From: Candidatus Saccharimonadota bacterium
GTDB taxonomy: Bacteria > Patescibacteriota > Saccharimonadia > Saccharimonadales > JAQGHD01
Assembly: GCA_028288965.1 (NCBI GenBank)
Contig: JAQGHD010000005.1
Location: 1 to 47,529 of the forward strand
DNA: 47,529 bases
Reading direction: 5' to 3'
The translations under genes were made by a program, and so were the position numbers. The notes beneath the pieces were generated by a model. It was not told the DNA's origin, made no database searches, and saw only the letters and a program-made list of their open reading frames with translations. This document shows, in pieces, positions 40,046 to 47,445 of this stretch; positions within the stretch are counted from its first letter, which is position 1, and each line of letters begins with the position of its first letter.

Positions 40046-40519
40046 TTAGCCAATGATCGAACTTGAGTAACAGATTGCAGCAGCCAGGGCGTCAGCACAA
40101 TCATCCGGCTTGGGAATTTCTTTGAGTTTGAGCACTACGCGCACCATTTCCTGGATTTGTTTTTTCTCGGCTTTGCCATAACCGGTCAACGCCTGCTTAA
40201 TTTGCATTGGCGTGTACTCATGTAGCTCCATGCCATGCTGCTGTCCTAGCAAAAGCACAATGCCACGAGCCTGACTGACACTCATGGCCGTAGTCACATT
40301 GCGAGCAAAAAACAATTTCTCTACTGCCAAAACTTCTGGCTTAAATTCCTTAACAATTTCTGTTAACTCATTATAAATGGTAAACAATCTCTCGGCGTCT
40401 GGTTGTTTGACTGGGGTACGAATAACGCCAGCATCAACGAGCTCGAGCTTGGCGCCATGGGCATCTATTATGCCAAAGCCCAAAATGCCCGTACCCGGAT
40501 CAATCCCCAGAATTCTCAT
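40046..40519 (-). CDS. ruvC: Holliday junction resolvase RuvC
   Basis: 157 residues. LGIDPGTGILGFGII gives the first catalytic Asp (D7), VLAVEKLFFARN the Glu (about E67), and DDCADALAAAICY the C-terminal Asp pair (about 139-142). It cuts branched junctions after RuvAB migration. It overlaps yebC by ATGA, the yebC-ruvC order common in bacteria; ruvA and ruvB lie about 400 bases downstream on the same strand. Confidence 0.96.
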   Translation of the reverse strand: MRILGIDPGTGILGFGIIDAHGAKLELVDAGVIRTPVKQPDAERLFTIYNELTEIVKEFKPEVLAVEKLFFARNVTTAMSVSQARGIVLLLGQQHGMELHEYTPMQIKQALTGYGKAEKKQIQEMVRVVLKLKEIPKPDDCADALAAAICYSSSIIG

Positions 40520-41244
40520 ACCATGAGTTCTTCGGGAATGTCGAAGTTGGTATGCGTGCTAGTGACGTCATCTAGGTCGTCTAAGGCGTCCATGAGGCGA
40601 ATGATTTTACCGGCCGTGTCTTTGTCTTTAACCTCAACGGCTACGTTGGGCACATAGGTCAGTTCGGCTTCCAGGATTTCCACACCGGCATCCTTCAGCG
40701 TGTCGCGAACTTTGGCCAGGTCTTTTGGATCGGTATAAATGACCGACTCGTCACCCTCCTCTTCCATGTCTTGCGCCCCAGCATCAAGCGCTGTGAGTAG
40801 CAAGTCGTCACCAGAACCCTTCACTCGAATCGAACCTTTGTGCGTAAACTGAAAAGCCACGGCGCCTTTTTCGGCCAAGTTACCGCCATGCTTGCTAAAA
40901 GCTAAGCGAACCTCCGGCAAGGTACGATTAACGTTATCGGTGGCGCACTCTACCAGAATGGCCACGCCGCCTGGACCATAGCCTTCGTACATGACTTCCT
41001 GGACCATGTCGCCGCCGAGTTTACCGCTGCCGCGATCAATACTACGCTGCACATTGGCCATTGGCATATTGGCGGCCTTGGCTTTATCAATTGCTAGTCG
41101 CAAACTAAAATTGGTCTCCGGGTCGGCACCAGCGCGAGCCGCGATGGCAATGGCGTGGCCCAGCTTGGTAAAGACAGCACCGCGAGCCGCGTCTTTAGCG
41201 CCCTTTTGCCGTTTGATGGTGCTCCACTTGCTATGACCTGACAT
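40516..41244 (-). CDS. yebC: YebC/PmpR-family regulatory or translation factor
   Basis: 242 residues. SGHSKWSTIKRQKGAKDAARG at the N-terminus, then NVQRSIDRGSGKLGGD, EVMYEGYGPGGVAILVE (about 84-100) and the C-terminal domain with VIYTDPKDLAKVRDTL. Full length and canonical. Family members act as transcription regulators, and recent work ties them to translation of proline stretches. One-base TGATG overlap with comEC upstream and ATGA overlap with ruvC downstream. Confidence 0.95.
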   Translation of the reverse strand: MSGHSKWSTIKRQKGAKDAARGAVFTKLGHAIAIAARAGADPETNFSLRLAIDKAKAANMPMANVQRSIDRGSGKLGGDMVQEVMYEGYGPGGVAILVECATDNVNRTLPEVRLAFSKHGGNLAEKGAVAFQFTHKGSIRVKGSGDDLLLTALDAGAQDMEEEGDESVIYTDPKDLAKVRDTLKDAGVEILEAELTYVPNVAVEVKDKDTAGKIIRLMDALDDLDDVTSTHTNFDIPEELMV

Positions 41245-42716
41245 CAGCTCACCTCACCAAGATTACTACTTTTTATCTCTGTTATTATACCATGTTTAAG
41301 GCGGGTCTTGTGCCACATAACCAGCGAGAGTAAGACAATTATGGCGTAGGCTACCAGCAACTCCACAACCGTCATAGTTAATTTAGTAGCTGCATGCGGC
41401 AGACGGCTGAGTACGTGAACCACATCGAGCATGTACGTCAGCACCAATCGGGCTGGCCAGGCTAACCAACCAGCTAATGAAGGAGCTAGCAGTCCCCCTA
41501 GCCCGGCTATCATGCTCAAAAACATGGCAATAGGCACCATTGGTACAACTAAGACATTGGCCAGTAAGCTCGTAAGCGAAATTTGGCCAAAAATGAGCAT
41601 AGTAACCGGCAACGTCATGGCCTCGGCAGCTAAGCTCTCTATTAACATAAGTGCCAACGGGTGTGAACGATGCATATGATGAAACCGCGTGGTTAAAAGC
41701 GGCGCCACAATAAGAATGCCAAAAAACGCCAAAAACGATAAATGCCAACCCAGGTCCGACCACAAGTAAAGTGGATACCACCCGGCCGTTAAAGCCGCCG
41801 GCAAAAGCACCACCAGTAGTGGCCGCAAACGCCGGCCATAATACCAAGCACCTAAGCTCAGCATACTGACCAGGGCGGCCCGCACAATCGAAGCGCTAAA
41901 CCCGCTGAACAGCAAGAACACGCTAATGATCAGCAGTGACAGCATGGTGGTTTGATATTTGGAGCGCTTGCCGGTCAGTCGGCGTACCCCACGCATGAGA
42001 ATAGTTAAGTTATAGCCCGACACCGCGATCAGGTGCGTTAAGCCAACCACTGATAGCTGGAGGGTAATTATTTGTGGCAAGGTATTGCGTTGACCAATCA
42101 ATAGTCCTAACCCAAAGGAGGCTAATGGTTCTGGTAAAGCCGACTGCATGCCGGATAAAAAGCGCAGGCGAACAGTGTTAATGGCGGCGGTATCGCCGTG
42201 TATATAGCTGAGCTGAGCAAAACCAATTCTGGCTTGCCTGGCGCCCCGTGTTTGGAACAATTTACCGGTAACTTTCACCATGTCCCCACGGTGCACCATC
42301 GAGACACCATACCCAGTGACACCAATCTGCCCTAGCATGGCTCGTTTGGCTGGCGCTTGCAAGTGAATGTTGGCCACATCAAAACTCAATTGCGATGCCC
42401 GGTCATAAACAGCATCGGTAGTAGCAGTTGCCGTGATAGTTACCTTTTGATTATTCAAGCCAGTGTATGCCAGAAGCTGCTGAGTAAACACCTGCCCGCG
42501 CCACCATCCCAATACAACGCCCAACAACAACAGGCTACACGCCTTGCTCAGCTGGCCGGTTGTCAGCCAACTAGCTCCTAGCAGCAGCCCAGCAATTGGC
42601 AACCAGATCAAACTAAAATTAGCATTGAGCTTAGCTAGCACCAGCCCAAGCAAAAAGGCCATACACAAAACTACCAAAAGTGTCGTACGCCTGTAGTGCC
42701 AGCTCTTAACCCTCAT
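41244..42716 (-). CDS. comEC: ComEC/Rec2-family DNA uptake channel, without nuclease-like C-terminal domain
   Basis: 490 residues. N-terminal helices, a DUF4131-like OB region (about 75-165), then the competence domain with HLIAVSGYNLTILMRGV (about 232-248), which corresponds to the usual HLLAISGLH motif, followed by about eight helices. The beta-lactamase-like C-terminal domain of Bacillus ComEC is absent, leaving only a short basic tail. ComEC carries single-stranded DNA across the membrane. With the type IV pilus and recA nearby, natural transformation is plausible. Starts the operon comEC-yebC-ruvC. Confidence 0.88.
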   Translation of the reverse strand: MRVKSWHYRRTTLLVVLCMAFLLGLVLAKLNANFSLIWLPIAGLLLGASWLTTGQLSKACSLLLLGVVLGWWRGQVFTQQLLAYTGLNNQKVTITATATTDAVYDRASQLSFDVANIHLQAPAKRAMLGQIGVTGYGVSMVHRGDMVKVTGKLFQTRGARQARIGFAQLSYIHGDTAAINTVRLRFLSGMQSALPEPLASFGLGLLIGQRNTLPQIITLQLSVVGLTHLIAVSGYNLTILMRGVRRLTGKRSKYQTTMLSLLIISVFLLFSGFSASIVRAALVSMLSLGAWYYGRRLRPLLVVLLPAALTAGWYPLYLWSDLGWHLSFLAFFGILIVAPLLTTRFHHMHRSHPLALMLIESLAAEAMTLPVTMLIFGQISLTSLLANVLVVPMVPIAMFLSMIAGLGGLLAPSLAGWLAWPARLVLTYMLDVVHVLSRLPHAATKLTMTVVELLVAYAIIVLLSLVMWHKTRLKHGIITEIKSSNLGEVS

Positions 42717-42765
42717 CCTCTGGCTATAGTAGCGAGTGACCGTCAGCTAAACAAAAGCGCCATGA

Positions 42766-43317
42766 CTACAACCACATGAGGCTATCTAGCAGTTTAGTAA
42801 ATTCCGCACCGCTAGGGCCGGCCTGGTTGCTTGGCCCCTGCGAAACAATGTGGAGCAGCACACCTTTATGCTGCCAGAATAAACTCTTTTCAAAATCGCC
42901 GCTCGCCTTAGTAAAGACTGCTGTGCTCCCAACTTTTACATCACGCGTTGAGGCAATATAGACGCTCGGCTGCGACTTGCGGACAACAAATTCTGGCTCA
43001 CCATTAAGATTGGCATTGGCGGCAGCCTTAATGCTCAGTGTCATGCTTTGCCCCCCGGATGCAGTCGCAAGGCTGTATCTTTCAATAAAGGCTGCATCGT
43101 CAACAAGCTTAAGCTGGTATTTTGGCTGGTAGCTAAAGCGAATTCGTTTGCCACTATATATGAGTGACTCCGACTGGTTCGGAGATTGACTGACCTCTGT
43201 TGGAACATTAAAAACACTGCCATTAAGCTTGTGCTTGAGCGCGGGAGCACTTAAAACTCCAGCACCAGCTAGGCTGCCAACAATGGCTAGAATAATAAGT
43301 GGTTTTTTTACTTTCAT
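42766..43317 (-). CDS. Exported or membrane-anchored protein of unknown function
   Basis: 183 residues. N-terminal signal/anchor (about 6-26), then a beta-rich domain (about 58-183) beginning SGKRIRFSYQPKYQLKLV and ending FTKLLDSLMWL. The pattern of 'flat sheet, FSYPxxY, AxFTKLLDSL' recalls PsbP/MOG1-like lipoproteins of CPR bacteria, but no lipobox is present and the call is tentative. It is on the same strand as comEC, 49 bases upstream of it. An AT-rich divergent region separates it from the gene at 43413. Confidence 0.62.
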   Translation of the reverse strand: MKVKKPLIILAIVGSLAGAGVLSAPALKHKLNGSVFNVPTEVSQSPNQSESLIYSGKRIRFSYQPKYQLKLVDDAAFIERYSLATASGGQSMTLSIKAAANANLNGEPEFVVRKSQPSVYIASTRDVKVGSTAVFTKASGDFEKSLFWQHKGVLLHIVSQGPSNQAGPSGAEFTKLLDSLMWL

Positions 43318-43412
43318 TTGGATTTTTTAGCGATTTAGTTGCTGACTATATTATACATTTTTACTGGCAAAAACTTTACAGCCATGTAGGCATTGCTTTA
43401 AGCTTAAGGGAT

Positions 43413-43919
43413 ATGGATTTACGAGACAATCTTAGGAGGCAACCCGCCCCACGCGCGGCAGCGGCACCCCCATCCCAACAAACACCAGCTGCCCCGGCAC
43501 ACCACAAGAAGTCAAAGTCCCGCGGCAGTTGGGCGCTTATTACCATAATAGTGCTGGCCATATTGATAATTGCCGGCACCGGTTGCTTTATGATGATGCA
43601 GCAATCGCCCGCTAAAACCATAGAAAAAGGCAAGTACCAAGCGGTATTTTTGGCCGGTGGCCAGGTATACTTTGGCCACATAACCAAAGTTACTCACGAT
43701 TACTTTAAGCTAAACAACATTTACTACATTCAATCCCAAAATCAGAGCCTCCAAAACTCAACCCAACAATCGCAACAACAAGCTTCGCTAACCAAGCTTG
43801 GTAACGAAGTCCATGGGCCGGAAGATTCAATGTATATAGACAGGCATCAAATTCTGTTTTGGGAAAATCTCAAAGACGATGGCAAAGTTGTTCAGGCTAT
43901 CAACAGCAGCAAGAAATAG
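43413..43919 (+). CDS. Single-pass membrane protein, unknown
   Basis: 168 residues from ATG 43413; the open frame begins at 43299 but its first 38 codons overlap the divergent gene's start and look non-coding. N-terminal Pro/Ala-rich basic segment (about 8-40), helix (about 43-64), then KGKYQAVFLAGGQVYFGHI and YFKLNNIYYIQ, a small beta domain, and a Gln/Ser-rich tract (about 108-130). The YQAVFLxxGQVYFG pattern recurs in CPR membrane proteins from memory, without known function. Ends 1 base before the convergent PKD gene. Confidence 0.7.
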   Translation: MDLRDNLRRQPAPRAAAAPPSQQTPAAPAHHKKSKSRGSWALITIIVLAILIIAGTGCFMMMQQSPAKTIEKGKYQAVFLAGGQVYFGHITKVTHDYFKLNNIYYIQSQNQSLQNSTQQSQQQASLTKLGNEVHGPEDSMYIDRHQILFWENLKDDGKVVQAINSSKK

Positions 43920-43920
43920 T

Positions 43921-44907
43921 CTACATTCGCAGCCGGAGAGTACCTACTCGCCCCCGTCGTTGACCCAGCCAGAAACTCATAACAATTAGGCAGATTAAAC
44001 AGTAGCTAATGAGCACAATGAGGCTTAAGGAATAGTTCGAAAGATTGTGCCCGCCGATAACATTAGTGCTGCCCAGATTGGGTAGAGTACTGACAGCAGC
44101 GAGAGACATAACTGCCTCTCTTCGCTGGCTATCGGTAGCCTCGATCTTAATCTTGTAGGCACCTTCTTGGATGTAGGTGTGCCCAATGGTTACTTCTTGG
44201 GCGGTGCTAAATGTTAACAGCTCTTCCTGGCCATCATCCCAGTTAATATGCACGGCGTATGGTGGCTGCCCATTTAGTATAGTGAAGTTGGCGTCAAAGC
44301 TTTTGCCTTTAGTAAATAACAGGCTGGTGATGGCTGAAGTAAGATGAAACCTGGGTGGTGTATTTACGGGGATAGCTGGAGATTTGGTTTGAAGTTTACT
44401 CTTTGGTTGTGGCAAAGTTTGTTCGGTGTAATTTACGACCACCTGGTTACTAGCTGGCCCCTCTAAGCCCTGGAAGTTAAAGGTTCGCGCCAAAATACGG
44501 TTCTGACCATCAAAAATATCCATTAACATACTGAACTGGCCTTTTTCGTCACAGGTAGTTGAGCCAACAAACAAATCATTACTATAAACCCTAATAGTGT
44601 TGGTCGGCGTGGCCGTTTCACAGACTCCGACAGCTTGTATGGGGTTGCTGGTGTAGGTCGTGCCGACAGCCGGCAAACTAATCTGCGCTGCAAAATGCGG
44701 TTGTGGCGCTAACGCCTGAGTGGCTGCCGTGTCGGTAGCCGCCCGGGCCTTGGCCGATAAACTAAACGTCAAACTAAGAACAAGTCCAGCAGAAATAAGT
44801 ACCAAAGCCAAACCATGGTATGAGGTGTGCCCATGCTTCAGCCGCTTGCCCGTGTGCGAATGCGGTCTAAGATTTAGGACTGTATTTTTTGTTTTCTTGC
44901 GTGCCAT
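43921..44907 (-). CDS. Surface protein with PKD-like domain and C-terminal anchor
   Basis: 328 residues. Basic N-terminus, helix/signal (about 31-57), an Ig-like domain (about 74-160, including a Cys pair around VGVCETAT and STTCDEK), a PKD-like domain (about 187-270, PYAVHINWDDGQEE, IGHTYIQEGAYKIKIEATDS), a second helix (about 290-315) and a basic tail RRGRVGTLRLRM. PKD domains are extracellular beta-sandwiches for protein or sugar contact. TATAAT lies about 21 bases before the ATG. Role unknown, probably adhesion or structure. Confidence 0.75.
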   Translation of the reverse strand: MARKKTKNTVLNLRPHSHTGKRLKHGHTSYHGLALVLISAGLVLSLTFSLSAKARAATDTAATQALAPQPHFAAQISLPAVGTTYTSNPIQAVGVCETATPTNTIRVYSNDLFVGSTTCDEKGQFSMLMDIFDGQNRILARTFNFQGLEGPASNQVVVNYTEQTLPQPKSKLQTKSPAIPVNTPPRFHLTSAITSLLFTKGKSFDANFTILNGQPPYAVHINWDDGQEELLTFSTAQEVTIGHTYIQEGAYKIKIEATDSQRREAVMSLAAVSTLPNLGSTNVIGGHNLSNYSLSLIVLISYCLICLIVMSFWLGQRRGRVGTLRLRM

Positions 44908-44946
44908 TGCTGTAACTTATACGTTTGTATTATAGCAATACGGCGA

Positions 44947-45027
44947 TTAATGGCCTACTAGATACCCCAGCACAATCTTGGCACTGCTGCTCAGCCCCAA
45001 ATGTTGCCTCCAAACTTCATCGAGCAT
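44947..45027 (-). CDS. Possible tiny ORF or gene remnant (26 residues)
   Basis: MLDEVWRQHLGLSSSAKIVL then GYLVGH and TAA. The frame is open for 11 more codons upstream without a start. The helix-like composition suggests the C-terminal end of a lost gene, but chance cannot be excluded and there is no clear ribosome site. Confidence 0.25.
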   Translation of the reverse strand: MLDEVWRQHLGLSSSAKIVLGYLVGH

Positions 45028-45047
45028 ACCAGCTAAGTAGGCCTGCT

Positions 45048-45740
45048 TTAGATCGCTGCTTTTTCAAAGCGCAGGTTAAGCCGCTTGGGTATAGCTACGT
45101 CGGTCTCAGTGGCTTGATATTTTTGAGCTATGGCTTCAGAAATGCGTGGTTCTTGCAGGGCAGTCAGCACAAACCTATTGTCAACAAATGGCTGAGCATA
45201 ACTCTGTAAGCTACGATGAATCATTGTGACCTGAACGCCAAAAGTACCAATCTCGGTGTTATATGGTGCCTGTTGCCAATATTCACCATTTGCCTTACGC
45301 GTAGTGCTCATCGGGTGTGGCACAGAGAATATCAAGCTTCCACCCGGCTTTAAAATGCCATGAACGTTTGAGGCAAACGTCACTAAGTCCTCCACAAAAT
45401 GAAGTGCTAATTTGGAAAACACTACGTCGTAATAACTTTGCTTTTCACTCAAGGGAATTGTGCCGTCCCACATAAAAAAATCCATAGTAGGGGATTCTTG
45501 CTTAGCCATAGCCAGCATGGTCTCGGACAGATCAGCCCCTTCTACGCGTGGGTATTTTTGGGCCAACACACGCGTAACATCCCCTGCCCCACAGCCAAAG
45601 TCCAGTATGGTGGACGCCAAAGCAGGGATTAACTCCAGCTCCGCCGGTAGATTTACTTGATGTTCGTACCAGTTTACTTCTGAGCTAAGCGCACTTTCTG
45701 CGTAACTTTTTGCCAATTCAGGGCTAGTCCATTCACTCAT
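45048..45740 (-). CDS. Class I SAM-dependent methyltransferase
   Basis: 230 residues from ATG 45738-45740, which begins MSEWTSPELAKSYAESALS. ILDFGCGAGDVTRVLAQKYP (about 45-64) is motif I, VEGADLSETMLAMAKQ motif II, and YDVVFSKLALHFVEDL the motif IV/post-I region; LKPGGSLIFSVPHP follows. Methyl acceptor unknown; relatives methylate small molecules, quinones or tRNA. TATAAT (45751-45756) is 10 bases before this ATG, inside a longer open frame, which supports the shorter start. Confidence 0.85.
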   Translation of the reverse strand: MSEWTSPELAKSYAESALSSEVNWYEHQVNLPAELELIPALASTILDFGCGAGDVTRVLAQKYPRVEGADLSETMLAMAKQESPTMDFFMWDGTIPLSEKQSYYDVVFSKLALHFVEDLVTFASNVHGILKPGGSLIFSVPHPMSTTRKANGEYWQQAPYNTEIGTFGVQVTMIHRSLQSYAQPFVDNRFVLTALQEPRISEAIAQKYQATETDVAIPKRLNLRFEKAAI

Positions 45741-45780
45741 ATTTGAATTAATTATAACCGAGTGAGCCAATAATCAACTA

Positions 45781-46056
45781 CTAAAGCTCAGGCCTGACAT
45801 AACGAAAACGCGGGACTGTTTGTCCGTTGTGTTCCACAGTCTCCATAAACATATCTAGCGGCCTCACTTGTAGTCGCAAACCCGAATGCTCGGGTATGAC
45901 ATACAGTGGTATATAAACCGCCAAAATTTCTTCCGTTTCGGTGTGGCGCGCAAATCCAAGTACCTGGTAATAGCGCCGGCCTTCTGGCGTACTTTTATAG
46001 TGCTCATACACACCGGTATTAGGATATTGCCGTTCGGGTTTTGCGCCATTTTCCAT
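45781..46056 (-). CDS. DUF1653-family protein
   Basis: 91 residues. TGVYEHYKSTPEGRRYYQVLG, ARHTETEEILAVYIPLY, VRPLDMFMETVE and VPRFRYVRPE match the DUF1653 pattern along its full length. Function unknown; members are small soluble beta proteins. TATACT (46063-46068) stands exactly 6 bases before the ATG, so it is predicted leaderless. Confidence 0.85.
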   Translation of the reverse strand: MENGAKPERQYPNTGVYEHYKSTPEGRRYYQVLGFARHTETEEILAVYIPLYVIPEHSGLRLQVRPLDMFMETVEHNGQTVPRFRYVRPEL

Positions 46057-46123
46057 GAGAGTAGTATAGCAAGCGGCTAAGGACTTTGTTTAGGGGCCGC
46101 AAGGGGAACTGCTGCAACTAAAA

Positions 46124-46714
46124 TCACACAACAACGTCATCTGGCGGAGGAATTCTGCGTCGTTGGGCAATCCTTGCGAGATCGTTATAGAGTTGGGCAT
46201 TAGCCTGTGCCACTTCAGAATCTTTGGCCTGCTTAGCCGCTATCTCTTCATCGGTGAGCCTAAAGAGCATGGCCAATTTATCCTGATGAAGATGAGGGGC
46301 CCCGGCAAACAGCAGCAAAGCCTCAGCTTCTTCATCATTGAGTGGTCGGGTTGATGTGTGCAAATCTGGCAAACCATGCTGAGCAATAAGTGCACCTGTC
46401 TTGTATCGACGCATTATCACACGCGGATCATCACTACGTAGAGCAAAAAGATAACTGGATTCACGTCTTGATATATCCAGAGCATGAGTAGGTGTAAAAT
46501 CTATACCCCATAGTATTGGCTTGCCGACACCTTTGGGCTCAGGGCCATAAGCCGTATAAGCCACCTTATATCTATTGATCCCAACAGCAAAAGTACGATT
46601 ACCAATACGGTCCTCGGACATAATGCCATTACTTGCTAAAGTATCTTCTACAATGGCTCGAAATGCTTCAACTGGTGCAACTGATTCACCCGTGGTTTCC
46701 AGTCCCTTAGTCAT
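46124..46714 (-). CDS. Unknown soluble protein
   Basis: 196 residues, no membrane segment. The first half looks alpha/beta (NRTFAVGINRYKVAYTAYG, KPILWGIDFTPTHALDIS), the second half helical with many Ala/Gln/Glu. No family recognised. The promoter at 46721-46749 places transcription at the ATG. It is a single-gene unit between the DUF1653 gene and the MazG-like gene, on the same strand. Confidence 0.7.
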   Translation of the reverse strand: MTKGLETTGESVAPVEAFRAIVEDTLASNGIMSEDRIGNRTFAVGINRYKVAYTAYGPEPKGVGKPILWGIDFTPTHALDISRRESSYLFALRSDDPRVIMRRYKTGALIAQHGLPDLHTSTRPLNDEEAEALLLFAGAPHLHQDKLAMLFRLTDEEIAAKQAKDSEVAQANAQLYNDLARIAQRRRIPPPDDVVV

Positions 46715-46720
46715 AGTTCA

Positions 46721-46749
46721 ACTATAGTCCGGCACTGATATTCGGGCAA
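46721..46749 (-). promoter_or_regulatory. Leaderless promoter of the gene ending at 46124
   Basis: TTGCCC (46744-46749), 17-base spacer, TATAGT (46721-46726), then exactly 6 bases to the ATG at 46714. Confidence 0.68.
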
Positions 46750-46759
46750 GCATAACCAA

Positions 46760-46785
46760 AACAAAAAACACTACGTAGAGTGTTT
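46760..46785 (-). terminator. Intrinsic terminator of the MazG-like gene
   Basis: On the minus strand AAACACT (46779-46785) pairs with AGTGTTT (46766-46772) around 6 bases, followed by more T. The stem includes part of the stop codon of the gene. Confidence 0.75.
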
Positions 46786-47143
46786 ACGGTTTTGAATCCA
46801 TCAATAGTCGCTCTTTGAAGCCGCCACGTTTCTCTCTTTTTTGCTCTTGGACCTGGGCTATATCGTTTAGGGACAGTCTCTTAAGAATTAGGATGCTCTC
46901 AATCACTTCCATAACATCAGCTAACTCTTCAGCCTGGTTTTCTTCAGTTTCTGCTAATGCAAGTTCATTGGCTTCTTCAATAAGCTTAGATAGCAAAGCT
47001 TCCAAATACTCGTTATCATCAGTCAACACCTTGATCTTGGCTTTCTTGCCCTGACTTTCCACAATTTCTGGTATTTTATCTCTTACGAGTTTAGGGTACT
47101 GGTTATCAGCAGGTAGATTAGTGTCTGCATGCATGTATTTCAT
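46784..47143 (-). CDS. MazG-like nucleotide pyrophosphohydrolase (PRA-PH-like)
   Basis: 119 residues from ATG 47141-47143; the open frame runs further but into the tRNA-Lys gene. YPKLVRDKIPEIVESQGKKA (about 16-35) is the signature of this small family (COG4997-like), followed by LLSKLIEEANELALAET and EELADVMEVIESIL, the helical metal-binding EExxE and ExxD elements of all-alpha NTP pyrophosphatases. Likely house-cleaning of nucleotides. TATTAT (47150-47155) is 6 bases before the ATG. It lies 35 bases after tRNA-Lys. Confidence 0.8.
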   Translation of the reverse strand: MKYMHADTNLPADNQYPKLVRDKIPEIVESQGKKAKIKVLTDDNEYLEALLSKLIEEANELALAETEENQAEELADVMEVIESILILKRLSLNDIAQVQEQKREKRGGFKERLLMDSKP

Positions 47144-47178
47144 GTTTACATAATAGCAACAAATAAACGCAAACGAAT

Positions 47179-47255
47179 TGGAGGGCCCAGTGGGATTCGA
47201 ACCCACGACACGCGGCTTAAAAGGCCGCTGCTCTAACCAGCTGAGCTATGGGCCC
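47179..47255 (-). tRNA. tRNA-Lys (anticodon TTT)
   Basis: Minus strand: acceptor GGGCCCA / TGGGCCC, D arm GCTC/GAGC, anticodon arm GCGGC-CTTTTAA-GCCGC, T arm GTGGG-TTCGAAT-CCCAC, encoded CCA (47179-47181). The discriminator reads T (U73), whereas bacterial lysine tRNAs usually have A73. Confidence 0.93.
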
Positions 47256-47407
47256 ACGTCAGAATCGATATCGCCTTCCACAAAAAGCAACTCGTTACTT
47301 TTTGTTTCATGCTCTTATCGCTTCTTTCTCTCAGTTGTCCAAGCAGTCGAGTTGAATGAATCGACTCCTAGGTTTGGAAAACTGGAACAGGCATTAGAAC
47401 AGGGGTG
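47256..47407 (-). other. Long structured leader of tRNA-Lys
   Basis: No protein gene seen. Between the promoter and the tRNA are about 140 bases with two perfect hairpins: AGTCGA/TCGACT (47345-47350 with 47361-47366) and ACAAAAAG/CTTTTTGT (47280-47287 with 47298-47305). It may be a processed 5' leader or hold a small RNA. Confidence 0.5.
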
Positions 47408-47436
47408 ATTATCTATGAAACAGAGGCAAAAGTCAA
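47398..47436 (-). promoter_or_regulatory. tRNA-Lys promoter with C-rich start region
   Basis: TTGACT (47431-47436), 17-base spacer, GATAAT (47408-47413), then CA and CCCCTGTT (47398-47405), the block shared with the Gly/Arg, His and Pro(TGG) tRNA promoters. Confidence 0.75.
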
Positions 47437-47445
47437 TCTGGCCGC

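Noticed and set aside
43299-43412. N-terminal extension of the 168-residue membrane protein.
   Set aside because: It overlaps the start and promoter of the divergent gene and has no plausible ribosome site; ATG 43413 begins the natural protein.
44952-45043. Perfect 8-base inverted repeat GGCCTACT / AGTAGGCC.
   Set aside because: The arms are about 75 bases apart with no T-run, and one arm lies in possible coding sequence. Not better than chance.
47178-47408. Plus-strand frame starting MEGPVGFEPTT.
   Set aside because: It is the well-known spurious translation of an antisense tRNA, here tRNA-Lys.
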